DNA of 64,000 nt from Exobasidium rhododendri (lineage: Eukaryota > Basidiomycota > Exobasidiomycetes > Exobasidiales > Exobasidiaceae), in the NCBI GenBank assembly GCA_026210745.1, contig CP110632.1, forward strand, positions 682,001-746,000, in the 5' to 3' direction. Numbering within the stretch: the first letter of the stretch is position 1; every line of letters starts with the position of its first letter. Made by a program: the position numbers and the translations under genes. The notes under the pieces are model-generated. The model saw nothing but the letters and a program-made list of their open reading frames with translations, did not search any database and was not told the DNA's origin. Shown piece after piece: positions 9,454-19,992 of the stretch.

Positions 9454-11688
9454 ATGTTGCTACTCCAACCCCTACCTTACCTCATACTGTTCTACCTACT
9501 TACCGCCCTCGTTTCTTCTCAAGATGACGGTAGCCACACTTATCCTCTCAAATCGAATAATTCAGGCGCTATTTTCCACAACGCAGCTCTCCACCCTGCT
9601 GCTGATCCATATACGTTCTACGACCATGCATCCGGTCTGTATCATGCGTACAGCACAAGCGGTCAGGATCCTGGCTGGTTGTTTGCCATCTACACCAGTC
9701 CGGACTTGAGCACCTGGAAGAGAATGCCTGGCGGTGCAATGCGAGCTTGCATCGATAAAGGGAGCAGCTCTCAATCGGGACAAATGTGCTGGTCGAGTGA
9801 TTGGGAGGTGCGTGCATCTCCATACAAGCTCACCTAAACGTGCAATGCTGACGAATGGCGACATCCTCCTTGACGCAACAGTGGGCTCCTGAGGTCTACC
9901 ATAATGGGAGAACAGGGTGGTACTTTCTCTTCGTCACTGGCAGAATGCGCTCAGATCTTCGTAAAGACTACTTCCAATATTCGGGCTATGAAGAGGTGCG
10001 TCGACATTTCTTTCCACCCCTCTATCCATCGACTGATCTTGTTTCTTTTCCCACTTCCAGGCCGCCAAGCTTGGAGTCGCTGTGTCACGATCTCCGAGAG
10101 GTCCTTTCGTGGAGATTGAGCCGAATCCTATAGACTACTATCCGTACGATCCTGACTATCACGATGTGAATCTGATCATGGACTCCTTCCAGAGGAGACC
10201 ACCTCCCTCTCGAAAAGCAGCTAGACACGCACCTCGAGGTACCTACCTTTCCAGCATCGACCCGAACTTGTACTTTTCACCCAACGCAGAAGAGATCTAC
10301 CTCTACTTTTCAAGAGCAGCCTATCGAAATTGGAATTGGGACGTAGGTCGGGGAAAGTATATAGAAGAATCAGAGGTGATAGGGGTCCAATTATCGACAG
10401 ATTGGTGGAATGACCCAGAAGCCAAGACGATGCCCACTATCATCGATGAAGAAAAGAACAAGAACGCCGATCGTGCTTGGCCATTACCAGAGAACATCAC
10501 TCTGTACAACGCTACTGGAGAAATAGGATACCCGCCTCGCAAAGAGTGAGTCTTGCCTTGCGCTTTCGCAGTAACAGTGTGCTGACAAGCCTTTGATGCA
10601 GTGGCTGGAAAGCGGTTATAACGTATAGGTCGGATCCGCAGGCCTGGTAAGTGACTGTCAGGCAATCACTGCCGTAGACTCGCTCGCTAACACTGCTGAG
10701 ATATGGCAGGGAGAACGACAGTGTAGACAGATACGTAAAGTCGAGAGGTGCAGATAAAGACCGAAGATTTGCAGAGGGTAGCACAGTCATTTCGCGAAGG
10801 AAAGCAGATGGCACACTGATCTACCTGCTGATGTATTCGGCCAATTCCTTCCAGTCGGAAAACTGTGAGCACGCTCTTACAGTCGTTATGTCAGACTATA
10901 GCTGATCGCATGAATCATTTTCGTTTCATCCTCCTGCAGACGGTGTCGGCCTTGCGGTATCAGAGCACCCTCTGGGACCTTTTCGGAAGTCTCGCTACAA
11001 TCCCATCTTGACGGAAAGTTTCAGCACTGGCGTGCCTATTGTATCAACTGGCCACGGTTCCATCGTTGCTAGTCGACCGATCAGCGCCGTCGGAACTCAC
11101 TTGTCTGCAGTGAACACCGAGGAGGCGAACCAATTCAGTCTTCAAGAAGAAGTGATTGACGCTCAAAGAGTCATGTACGAAACGCCTCCTGGATCTGAGC
11201 TCTTCTACGTCCATCACGCTCGGAACAACTCAAGAGCAGAACGAGCTCTGTATACCACACGATTGACTCTGCACGTTGAGGATGAAGAGGATGTCGCTGG
11301 GAAGAGAGCAATCCAAAACATGAAGCTGCATTTGACGGCTTCAGATCAGGCTCTACCTCAAGGAACGACTCCCATTGTCATGTCGATCAGGAAGGACGGT
11401 GTGACATCGTGCAAAGGCAGAAATATCGTCGTGGAGCTACAGATTCTATCTGGAAGTGGAGCCGCATTCGAGCTCGCAGAAGCGTCCAATCGTGTGGTGC
11501 TGCGCGGCGACGATGAAGACCTTACGCCTCTCTACAGTACGCTATTAGAAGACGAGCACACCAGTCTATTGCTCTTCAGGACAAAGGAAAACGACCAAAA
11601 ATTCGCATTTGACACGATTGTGTACCAGCGAGAGAATAGCAGAGGGGACTGGATAGACGTTGTAAAGAAGCCGGCCTCATGTCGCTGA
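9454..11688 (+). CDS. secreted glycoside hydrolase family 43 enzyme
   Basis: Six exons: 9454-9807, 9882-9995, 10061-10545, 10602-10646, 10710-10864 and 10940-11688, giving 633 aa. A signal peptide is evident (leucine-rich residues 4-20, likely cut near SSQ). The GH43 five-bladed propeller shows Asp51 in AADPYTFY as the candidate general base, WAPEVY at 119-124, Asp223 in SSIDPNLYF as the candidate pKa modulator, and Glu355 in AEGSTVIS as the candidate general acid. These assignments come from family motif patterns. Residues beyond ~430 form an extra, probably beta-rich domain. GH43 enzymes act on arabinan, xylan or galactan side chains. The exact substrate is not readable. Secretion suggests attack on plant or fungal wall polymers. 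Confidence 0.85.
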
Positions 11689-11889
11689 ATTGTGATACAT
11701 TTTCCTTTCAAAGTGATCCTCTGTACTACCTCAAAGTCAACGGCAAAGATTAGAGCAAACTAACCCTAACATAATCCTAAGTGGAGCTAATTTCACGTGT
11801 ATGTTTTTTAGAGCGGAAGCTGTGATGGCCGAACGACCTTGATCTGATAAGTGTATGCCCGCCCCTTCATCATCCACGATCGATTCCCG

Positions 11890-13671
11890 ATGAAGACTGT
11901 TGAATTGTTGCAACAGGGCGCTCTACGCAGTTGTCGATCATCGAAGTTATGCTGTCCTCGACAATACAGTTCTTCTGCCCAGATAAGCGAATTGGGACAA
12001 GCCAGCACTTCAAGTAGCTCTTCATCCTCATCACAGAATGCAACATCGGCGAAAAGTCGCAGGTACGGACAACCACTTCCCTCAACGCATCCTCACTTGT
12101 TTCCGCTGAGACACTCACTGCTGGCTGGCGCAGATGTTGAGCATTTTGATGCGCATGGCAACCGCAATGTCGCCTACGATGAGCTAACGCCAGGTATCCC
12201 TTCCAACGAGTACGAGGATCGAAGAAAGAAGCTCATGGAACGGCTCCCAGAGAAGAGTGTCGTGGTAGTCATGTCCGGGAGAGTCAAGAACATGAGTGGA
12301 AACATCTTCTATCGTTTTCGACAAGACTCGAACTTCCTCTATTTGACTGGCTTTCAAGAACCGGACTCGGCCATCGTGCTTGAGAAAAACTCGTCATCGA
12401 GGGGGTACAAGATGACCATGTTTGTGCCCTCAAGAGACGAAGCAAACGAGACCTGGAATGGTCCTAAGAGCGGCCTAGATGGCGCCACTGAGATATTCCG
12501 TGCAGACGAGGCATTGGCCATGGACTCCTCCACCTTTCTCACTCATCTGAAGAAGGTCCTGCCCGGCGCAAACCACATCTACGTCGAGCCACCCCCATCC
12601 CCGACAGTTCCTCGACAGTCTCCTCGAATGGCGAAGCTTCCTTCGATTATCAACTATCTGGCGCCTTCATCCCCGACCGGTTACGACCTGTTCGCCCGCA
12701 AAACGGACTTTGACGCGGTGGTCAAGATGCTTGGTGATCCGAAGCGGTGTCATTCTTTGGCAAAGGAGCTGGACAAGGGGCGACTGATCAAGTCTGAGAA
12801 TGAGCTACGGCTGATGAGGCGGGCGGGAAAGGTCGGGTCGCAGGCAATGATGGATGTCATGAGATACGCAAGACCAGGCTGTTCGGAGTGGCAACTGCAA
12901 AGTACCTTTGAATCAAGTTGCAGCTTGCAGGGAGCTCAACGACCAGCGTACGTGCCTGTAGTGGCTAGTGGGGTCAACGCTCTCACCATTCATTACGTTC
13001 AGAACGATTCGCTGTGCGAGAACAACGACATGGTGTGCATAGATGCTGGTTGTGAACTAGATGGCTATGTCTCCGATATTACACGAGCTTTCCCTATCCA
13101 GGATCAATTCACATCGCCGCAACGAGACCTCTATCAAGCTGTTCTTACTGTCTTGAAAGCCTGCACGCGACTCGTTGGCGAAGATCAGTGCTACACACTG
13201 AGTGAACTGCATCGAAGGAGTGTGGAAATGCTAAACGTCGAACTGAAGCAGTTAGGTTTCAATCTGCGTCCTGGAAGTCTAGAGAGAGAAGTCTACCCTC
13301 ACGCTCTAAGTCATTGGCTAGGACTGGATCTGCACGACACTGCTTCCGTTGATCGCAACACAAAGCTCACGAGTGGGATGTGTCTGAGCGTTGAACCGGC
13401 AGTGTATTGCAACGAGGCAATTCCCGGCATTCCAAAGGAGTTCTGGGGAATGGGCATCCGCATTGAAGACGATGTCGCCGTTTTTGGAGAGAAGGGGAAC
13501 ATTCTACTGAATGCAGAGACCCCAAGAGAAGTTGTCGATGTCGAAGCTGCCTGTAACGGCTTCTGGACTCGAGCGTCACAAGAAACCACTCCGAGCCAAT
13601 ACAACCACCTCCAGGCCCCCGTCGACGATGGCAGTCGTAGTGTCATTGGCAGCAGCTCCACATCGAAATAG
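11890..13671 (+). CDS. ICP55: mitochondrial Xaa-Pro aminopeptidase, ICP55 type
   Basis: Single exon, 593 aa from the first ATG. Residues 1-~60 are Arg/Ser/Gln-rich and lack acidic residues at the very start, as expected of a mitochondrial presequence. The N-terminal creatinase-like domain follows (SNEYEDRRKKLMERLPEKS, FYRFRQDSNFLYLTGFQEPD). The pita-bread metallopeptidase domain has all five metal ligands: Asp385 and Asp396 (CIDAGCELDGYVSDITRAF), His475 (ALSHWLGLDLHD), Glu502 (SVEPAVY) and Glu526 (GIRIEDDVAV). In yeast, Icp55 trims one residue from intermediates left by the mitochondrial processing peptidase and stabilises matrix proteins. The same role is inferred here. The acidic, Ser-rich tail after ~560 is not conserved. 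Human XPNPEP3 is the corresponding family member. Confidence 0.9.
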   Translation: MKTVELLQQGALRSCRSSKLCCPRQYSSSAQISELGQASTSSSSSSSSQNATSAKSRRYGQPLPSTHPHLFPLRHSLLAGADVEHFDAHGNRNVAYDELTPGIPSNEYEDRRKKLMERLPEKSVVVVMSGRVKNMSGNIFYRFRQDSNFLYLTGFQEPDSAIVLEKNSSSRGYKMTMFVPSRDEANETWNGPKSGLDGATEIFRADEALAMDSSTFLTHLKKVLPGANHIYVEPPPSPTVPRQSPRMAKLPSIINYLAPSSPTGYDLFARKTDFDAVVKMLGDPKRCHSLAKELDKGRLIKSENELRLMRRAGKVGSQAMMDVMRYARPGCSEWQLQSTFESSCSLQGAQRPAYVPVVASGVNALTIHYVQNDSLCENNDMVCIDAGCELDGYVSDITRAFPIQDQFTSPQRDLYQAVLTVLKACTRLVGEDQCYTLSELHRRSVEMLNVELKQLGFNLRPGSLEREVYPHALSHWLGLDLHDTASVDRNTKLTSGMCLSVEPAVYCNEAIPGIPKEFWGMGIRIEDDVAVFGEKGNILLNAETPREVVDVEAACNGFWTRASQETTPSQYNHLQAPVDDGSRSVIGSSSTSK

Positions 13672-14079
13672 ACTGTATTTGTACTCCTGAATGAATGCTT
13701 CATCCCCAGACGATAGCTGACGTCGCCCGGCCATAGATCTCCTCCATCAATCTAAAGCAAGCATCCTTCGTCTCCTTCTTAGTAAGCTTGCCATGCAAAC
13801 GTATCTGGGGTGAGCTTGGATCTCTCTTAGCGTATGTTTCCACCTTCTTCACGCAGCCTTCTAGCTTCACAGACGCGCCTAAAATAGACGTCCTGCTGAG
13901 AAAGTGCCTGGTCAGAATTTTGTTCTAATTCTGACCCCTCGATTTCCCCGTCCCCTCCTCTTCCCTTTCGAATCCCGTTGTTCCACCTTACACCCCACCA
14001 TCACACTCTCATTTCCCCCTTCCTTCTCACTCCAGACTCCCACTTTTCACTACCTCGCTCCCTACACTCAAGCAGTGTC
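13672..14079. other. intergenic, promoter of chitin synthase
   Basis: About 400 bases with no supported gene. The part from ~13930 to 14075 is strongly C/T-rich on the + strand, typical of a fungal core promoter and 5' leader. Confidence 0.5.
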
Positions 14080-17000
14080 ATGTCTGGGCAGGACCCAGTC
14101 TACTACCACTCGCCGGTCAGACCAGCTCGGTGAGTGCTCGGTCTATTCGCGGGGTAGGACTACTGTTGCGATTGATGTGGTCAGGCGGATGCAATGAGAG
14201 GGAGCCCTGTTCTGATCGGAATCTTCATTACACCCTGTACAGTCAGGCTTCGCAGCACGGCAATAGTAGTCGTCGAAGAGATCAACCGCAGCAAGGCACT
14301 GCACGCGGAATTATACCCTCACCTGGCTACACTCACGAAGATCAAGACCCCCACGCCTACCAGCATCCACAGCCTCCGTACATCCAGCCTTACAATGGCA
14401 ATTCCTCGCAATCCACCTTTGTGAACCCTCATGACAACTACCGCGACGAGAACCAATATGTCGCACCATCTCCTTCTTCGTTCGGTGGGCAGTATCAAGG
14501 CCCCAATCAGACTGGTCTGAGACACAGGAGCGGAGAAAGGTGAGTCGCCAAATGATAATTCAGAAGTATTGGGGGCATCCAGTGGGCGCTCGGTCCCTTC
14601 GGTTGCATCGGCAGTGAAGAGGAGAGTGAAATGGACGACGGGCTGCAGAGTGAAAAGTGAAGGGCGAAGAGAGATGGAAGGGCAACTTGGGCGGTCGCTT
14701 TGTCCCCCTCCGACACGCATTCAAGGTTGACGAACATAGTTACTGAAGCAATCCACGCTCTGCCCCCTTTTTCCTCTTCTTCAAGCATTTCACGCTCCTA
14801 CAGCAATATTGATAGCAACAACAACAACAACAACAATCTAGCACAACCATACGGCGGTGGTGACATTGGACATCATCCCACTTTGGCTGCTACTTCATTT
14901 GACCCTCACTACAACGTCTCGAGTCCTTCTGTGTACCCACCAGACGAGAACAGGGACTATTGGCAGCAGCAGCAGTATCCTTCTCCCTATCGAGGCACGG
15001 ATCTACCAGGAGCCGGAAACATGGCTTACTACAACAACGCATACCCGCATGCAAACGACCCCTATCAAAGCGCACCTCAGGTTCCCTATGCTGAGAGTCA
15101 GGTACATCTCACGCAATCAGACGAAGGCGGGTATGATTCAGTCAACATGCACAACACACGACCTGCGTATCCACCATTCGCAGGTCCTCAGAGCTCATAC
15201 AATCAAAGCTATGCAGGTAGTATGTACGATAAGAAGGAGCCAAACGCCGACTTCACTGGTGGATTCATCGGTCTCGCTGCACCAGGAACAATGCTCATGC
15301 AGCCAAACCAGTACAATGCTGGCTACACGGGAACGAACGACCCTCGTGCTGCCTATGATCAAACTCGCGAAAGGCTGATGAGGAGGCGTACGGTGAAGAA
15401 GATTGCCTTGACGAATGGTAACCTAGTCCTGGACATTCCGGTACCCACTAGCATCTGTAAATCTGGTCAATCGGAGGAATTCAAGGTCACTCGCTACAGT
15501 GCCGCGACATGTGATCCCGATAATTGGTCCAGCGATCGCTTCACTCTGCGACCCTACTTGGCAAAGCGGGAGATTGAACTGGCCATCTGTATGACTTGCT
15601 ACAATGAAGATGAACAGCTCCTCTTTCGCACATTGGGCTCCGTCATCCGAAACGTCGGCTACTTGACTTCTCGGACAAAGTCAAAGACGTGGGGGCCGGA
15701 AGGATGGAAGAAGGTCGTTGTGTTCATCGTAGGAGACGGTCGTAAAAAGGCAAACGAAAGGATGCTGAAGATGTTGGCGTGCTACGGCTTGTTCAGTGAG
15801 GGAGCGATGAAAGATCATGTCTTGGACAAGGAGGTGACTGCCCACGTCTTTGAGTTGACAACGCAAGTCATTGTAGACCCAAACGGTGGGATCGAGGTGG
15901 CAAAGTGCCCTGTTCAGCTTGTCTTTTGCCTCAAGGAAAAGAATCAAAAGAAGATCAACAGTCACCGATGGTTCTTCAACGCTTTCTGTCAACAATTGAA
16001 TCCCAACGTCTGCATCCTTCTTGACGTCGGCACCAAACCTACTGGGCACTCCCTATACCCACTCTGGAAGACTTTTGACAAGCACAAGAAGGTGGGTGGA
16101 GCGTGTGGAGAGATTGCCGTCGACATTGGCAAGATGGGCTGGAGGCTCTACAATCCCCTCGTCGCTAGTCAGAACTTCGAGTACAAGATGTCGAACATAC
16201 TGGACAAGCCGTTGGAATCAGTCATGGGCTTCATTGGTGTCTTGCCCGGTGCCTTTTCAGCATATCGATGGAAGGCGCTCAAGGGACGGCCGCTCGAAGC
16301 GTACTTTAAGGGAGAAGCACTGCACAACGGAACGCTCACCGGTGGATCATTCATCAACAATTTGTACTTGGCAGAAGATCGAATTTTGTGCTTTGAGCTC
16401 GTTGTAAAGGCCAACGAGGCTTGGGTCTTGAAGTATGTCAAGTCGGCAAGAGCTACAACAGACGTTCCTGACGGGGTCGCTGAGTTGATTGCGCAAAGGA
16501 GACGGTGGCTCAACGGCTCCCTCTTCGCTAGCATGTTTGCCGTAATTCACTTTTGGCGAATCTGGACGAGTGGACAGAGTTTCCTGAGGAAGATTGTGTT
16601 GCAACTACAGGTCATCTACAACCTCGTCCAGATTCTCTTCACCTGGACCAGCTTGGCCAACTTCTTCCTGGCAATGTACTTTCTGATGAAGAGCGCCACT
16701 TCCAACACCGCCAAGGACCCATTTGCAGGGCAGGGTCAAGCCGTGTTCGAGGTGTGCCAGAATCTATACATCGCCCTTGTCGTCATAGTCGTGGTAGCCA
16801 GTCTTGGAAGTCGACCGCAAGGGTTCAATGCGATGTATATGAGCGTGATTATCCTGTTCGGTACGCTGTTCTGCTTGTTGCTGTACTGCACCGGGTGGAC
16901 AATCTACCTGCAATTGGCAGCAGCAGACCTGCTCACTGCTAGTGGCTGGACCGGCTCCAACATCGTCCACGTCATCCTCAACTCTAGCGACATTCGAGGA

Positions 17001-17597
17001 ATCGTCATCTCCATCCTTGCAACATACGTTCTATACGTCGTGTCCTCCCTCTGGATGCTGGACCCGTGGCACATGGTCACAAGCTTCTTGCAGTATCTCT
17101 TCTTGACGCCAACGTATGTCACGATCCTCAGCATTTACTCTTTGGCCAACTTACACGACGTCTCGTGGGGCACAAAAGGGTCGGATGCAGCTTCCACTGA
17201 CCTTGGTGGCGCCTCTCTCAAGAAGGACAAAGAAGGGACAACGATTGTCGAGGTGAAGGTCCCCACGAGTGAGAAAGACGCGCAAGAATTGTGGCAATTG
17301 GCTCAAGCGGACTTGGCTCGCAAGCATGTCGAAGTGAAGCAGAAGAGAAGTTCCGCCTTGAAACAGTCAGATCATCAGGCGAACTTCAGGACAAAATTCT
17401 TACTGTTGTGGCTTGGTAGTAATGCCGCTCTCATCATCATCTTTACTTCCTCGTGGTGGAGCAATTATACCAAGAAAGATCTGGGTTTGTCCACAAATCC
17501 TTATCTCTCCTTTCTCTTTTACTCTACTGCTGCACTCTCTGCATGTCGAGCGCTTGGTTCGCTTACATATGTCATCTTCCGACTGTTTGGTCACTGA
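14080..17597 (+). CDS. chitin synthase, division 1
   Basis: Exons 14080-14129, 14243-14539 and 14804-17597 give 1046 aa. An alternative third-exon start at 14786 adds six residues and keeps the frame. The first ~250 residues are Gln/Asn/Pro/Tyr-rich and disordered, including an Asn run from an AAC repeat at 14817-14836. The catalytic region shows ELAICMTCYNEDE, VVFIVGDGR, a DVGTKPTG strand, LAEDRILCFE and the hallmark QRRRWLNGS. Several membrane segments follow from ~600 onward, and another pair lies at the C-terminus. Division 1 enzymes polymerise UDP-GlcNAc into chitin and extrude it through the plasma membrane. The short N-terminal exons fit other fungal CHS genes. Subclass I, II or III cannot be decided by eye. 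Confidence 0.93.
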
Positions 17598-18472
17598 AAG
17601 GACACAATCACCCCCCACTTTGTAACACCTCTGGCATGGCCTGGTTGCTAGCTACTTGACTCTTTACTTGTTGCAATACAACGACGATGATATTTATGTG
17701 ATGCTGCAGTAGGGTCCATTCTCCCTTTGTACCTGAAAGCCGGACGGAAGAGTACCTTCAGAGAGGCAAGCAGCAGTCCAGTGTGTACCGAACTGATCTG
17801 TCCAATAAATAGGAAGATAGAGGTATCTCGGCACGTCTTCGCACGAAGGGGGGCGGCCTCTAGACGAGCCGTCGAGGCTGGTACAGAGACACTCTGGTAC
17901 AGGAAAAGACGGCATTGTACTACACCCTTGGTGCCTAGGAAAGATTTCTTCTGCAGTCGGCACCTTCGGCTTGCCAAAAGTCTTCTACCTTTTCGTGCCG
18001 GCAGAAGAAGCCACGTACGATTCGTGCTCCGACGCGCTTCCACAAGAGCGCGAACCAACGTTTGCCAAAGGAAGGGGAAAAAAAGGAAATACAGTAGAGG
18101 AAAAAATAATTAAAGGTTGTAAACCTCGAAAGATCCTTCTCTCGTGCGTCTCAGTGCTACCCCGCACTACAGGAGGAAAAATAAAGTAGAGGAACCTCGA
18201 GGTGAATTCTTATAGAAGTTCAGCTCCACTTCGCAAAGAGGGAGTATCACCTGGCTTCCTGCCGCTACAGAGTGGACCGTCTCATTCTTGCTTCCGGAGT
18301 CAGTGTCCTCTCCCGCGTAGTCGTCAGTAGTGGTCCAGGAGTAACCTCTCTTGCGGTGAAAGCAGCAACAGCATTCAGCGCTTTCACTATTTCACTCTCT
18401 ATACTACTTCCTCGAATAGCGAGGTTTCGTTCCATCGCATTTAAAGTGTCCACCATCGCTACTAGAGCCGGA
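17598..18472. other. intergenic, no gene seen
   Basis: 875 bases. Several short ORFs on both strands lack motifs. The frame used downstream is open from 18272 but has no ATG before 18473, so 18272-18472 may be 5' leader. I see no RNA gene or mobile element. Confidence 0.5.
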
Positions 18473-19874
18473 ATGACCGATCAACTGATAGATCTGCCAA
18501 GCGTTACTCAGTTGAGCCCTTCGGTGGTGAGGATATTGGGAGGAAATCCGGGCAAGTTCACGCTGCAAGGTAAGTAGACGTTTCACGTCGCCTGACATTC
18601 ACCCACAACTCACGCTCCTCTTCTTTGTCGTCTTCTTGCCAAGGCACAAATACATACCTCATTTCTGAAGGCAGGCCAAGCAGCTCCTCTGTGCCATGCA
18701 TCCTCATTGATACTGGGGAGGGAGCAGACTCATATCCTGCCGTCCTGCAAAGAGTACTCTTGGGAGAAGATGAGAGGTCAGGTTCGGTCAAGAGACACAT
18801 TTCAGACATGTTAGTATACTTTTCACATTCTCTGCCGACCTGTCTTCGATCGTGCTCACTGTGAACTGTGTCTTCTCTTTACACAGCATTCTCACACACC
18901 GTCACCACGACCACGTAGGAGGCCTTCCATCAGTGCTACAGCTCCTTTCCGAGCTACGACATCCCCCGCCTCGACTACACAAATATCCTGATCCTGCGAC
19001 GGATGAGACTCTACATGCACGTTTGAGGCAGCTTCCCGCGACCATGTACAAAGCGCATCACGCTCTCGACGGACCTGTGCTCATCAAAGCGCTCAAGGAA
19101 GGTGACGAAATTAGCATTGAAGAAGAAGATGAGGATGATGGCGAGAAAGGGAGGTCAACATTACGAGTCATACACTCACCTGGGCACACTACCGATCATG
19201 TTTGTCTCTTCTTCTCCAAAGAGCGGGCATTGTTCACCGGCGATCATGTCTTGGGACAAGGGACGAGTGTGTTTGAAGACTTGGGATCGTATTTGAGAAG
19301 TCTACAGAAATGCTGGAACATCTTACAGGAAGTTTCACCTGATGAAGAAAGATTGCTGTACCCGGCTCATGGACCTACGATCGAAGCGGGAAAAGAGGCA
19401 TTACAAGGCTATCTGTCACATCGACTTGAGAGAGAGCATCAGATTCTAGAGTTGCTGTCAACACCATCGGAAGGCAGTGCAACATCAACGCCTCTGGAGG
19501 AAGAGGCAAGCAGAGAAAGGGGAGCAGGCTGGACCATCAAGTCAATCGTATCCAAGCTCTATTCAAACTATCCAGAACACCTCTACCCGGCCGCCGCTCG
19601 AGGAGTGTTCCTCCACCTTAGAAAGTTGGCATTGCCAGACGTAGAAGCCATAGAGAGAGGCGTGATCGGACGTGAGAATGAAGGAAGGCGAGTCGAGTGC
19701 TTTGGTCCAGGAGCAGGCAAGGGAGGATTAGCGCCTGCGATGCCAAGTGGCGATTCAGAGTGGATACATCTGATGAGTTTACAATGGCGCCTACTAGGCT
19801 CAGGCGATGATGGTGCGTCGAAAAAGACGTCGAGAAACGGCAGCGGTGTAGGCCTTGATTTAAGTTCGCTGTAA
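18473..19874 (+). CDS. LACTB2-like metallo-beta-lactamase fold hydrolase
   Basis: Exons 18473-18569, 18644-18809 and 18887-19874 give 416 aa. The N-terminus carries the family-like FTLQGTNTYLIS (residues ~30-42). Exon 3 opens with the metal-binding motif ILTHRHHDHVGG, the HxHxDH signature. Further ligands are expected in VIHSPGHTTDHVC, the Asp in FTGDHVLG, and the His in LYPAHGP. This order matches the LACTB2 branch, where the human enzyme is a mitochondrial endoribonuclease acting on single-stranded RNA. The C-terminal winged-helix-like segment (SIVSKLYSNYPEHLYPAAARGVF) also fits. An insert of acidic residues lies near SIEEEDEDD. Activity on RNA is inferred from the family. The gene is convergent with the transcription factor, with 118 bases between the stops. 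Confidence 0.88.
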
Positions 19875-19992
19875 GAATATATTAGTAGCAAGTAAGAAAG
19901 GGAGAAGTCTGACAGTCTATTGCTTAGAGAGACGGAAAGAGAGTGATCACAGGACTATCTTACACGTAGACCGACAGACAACCACACCACGT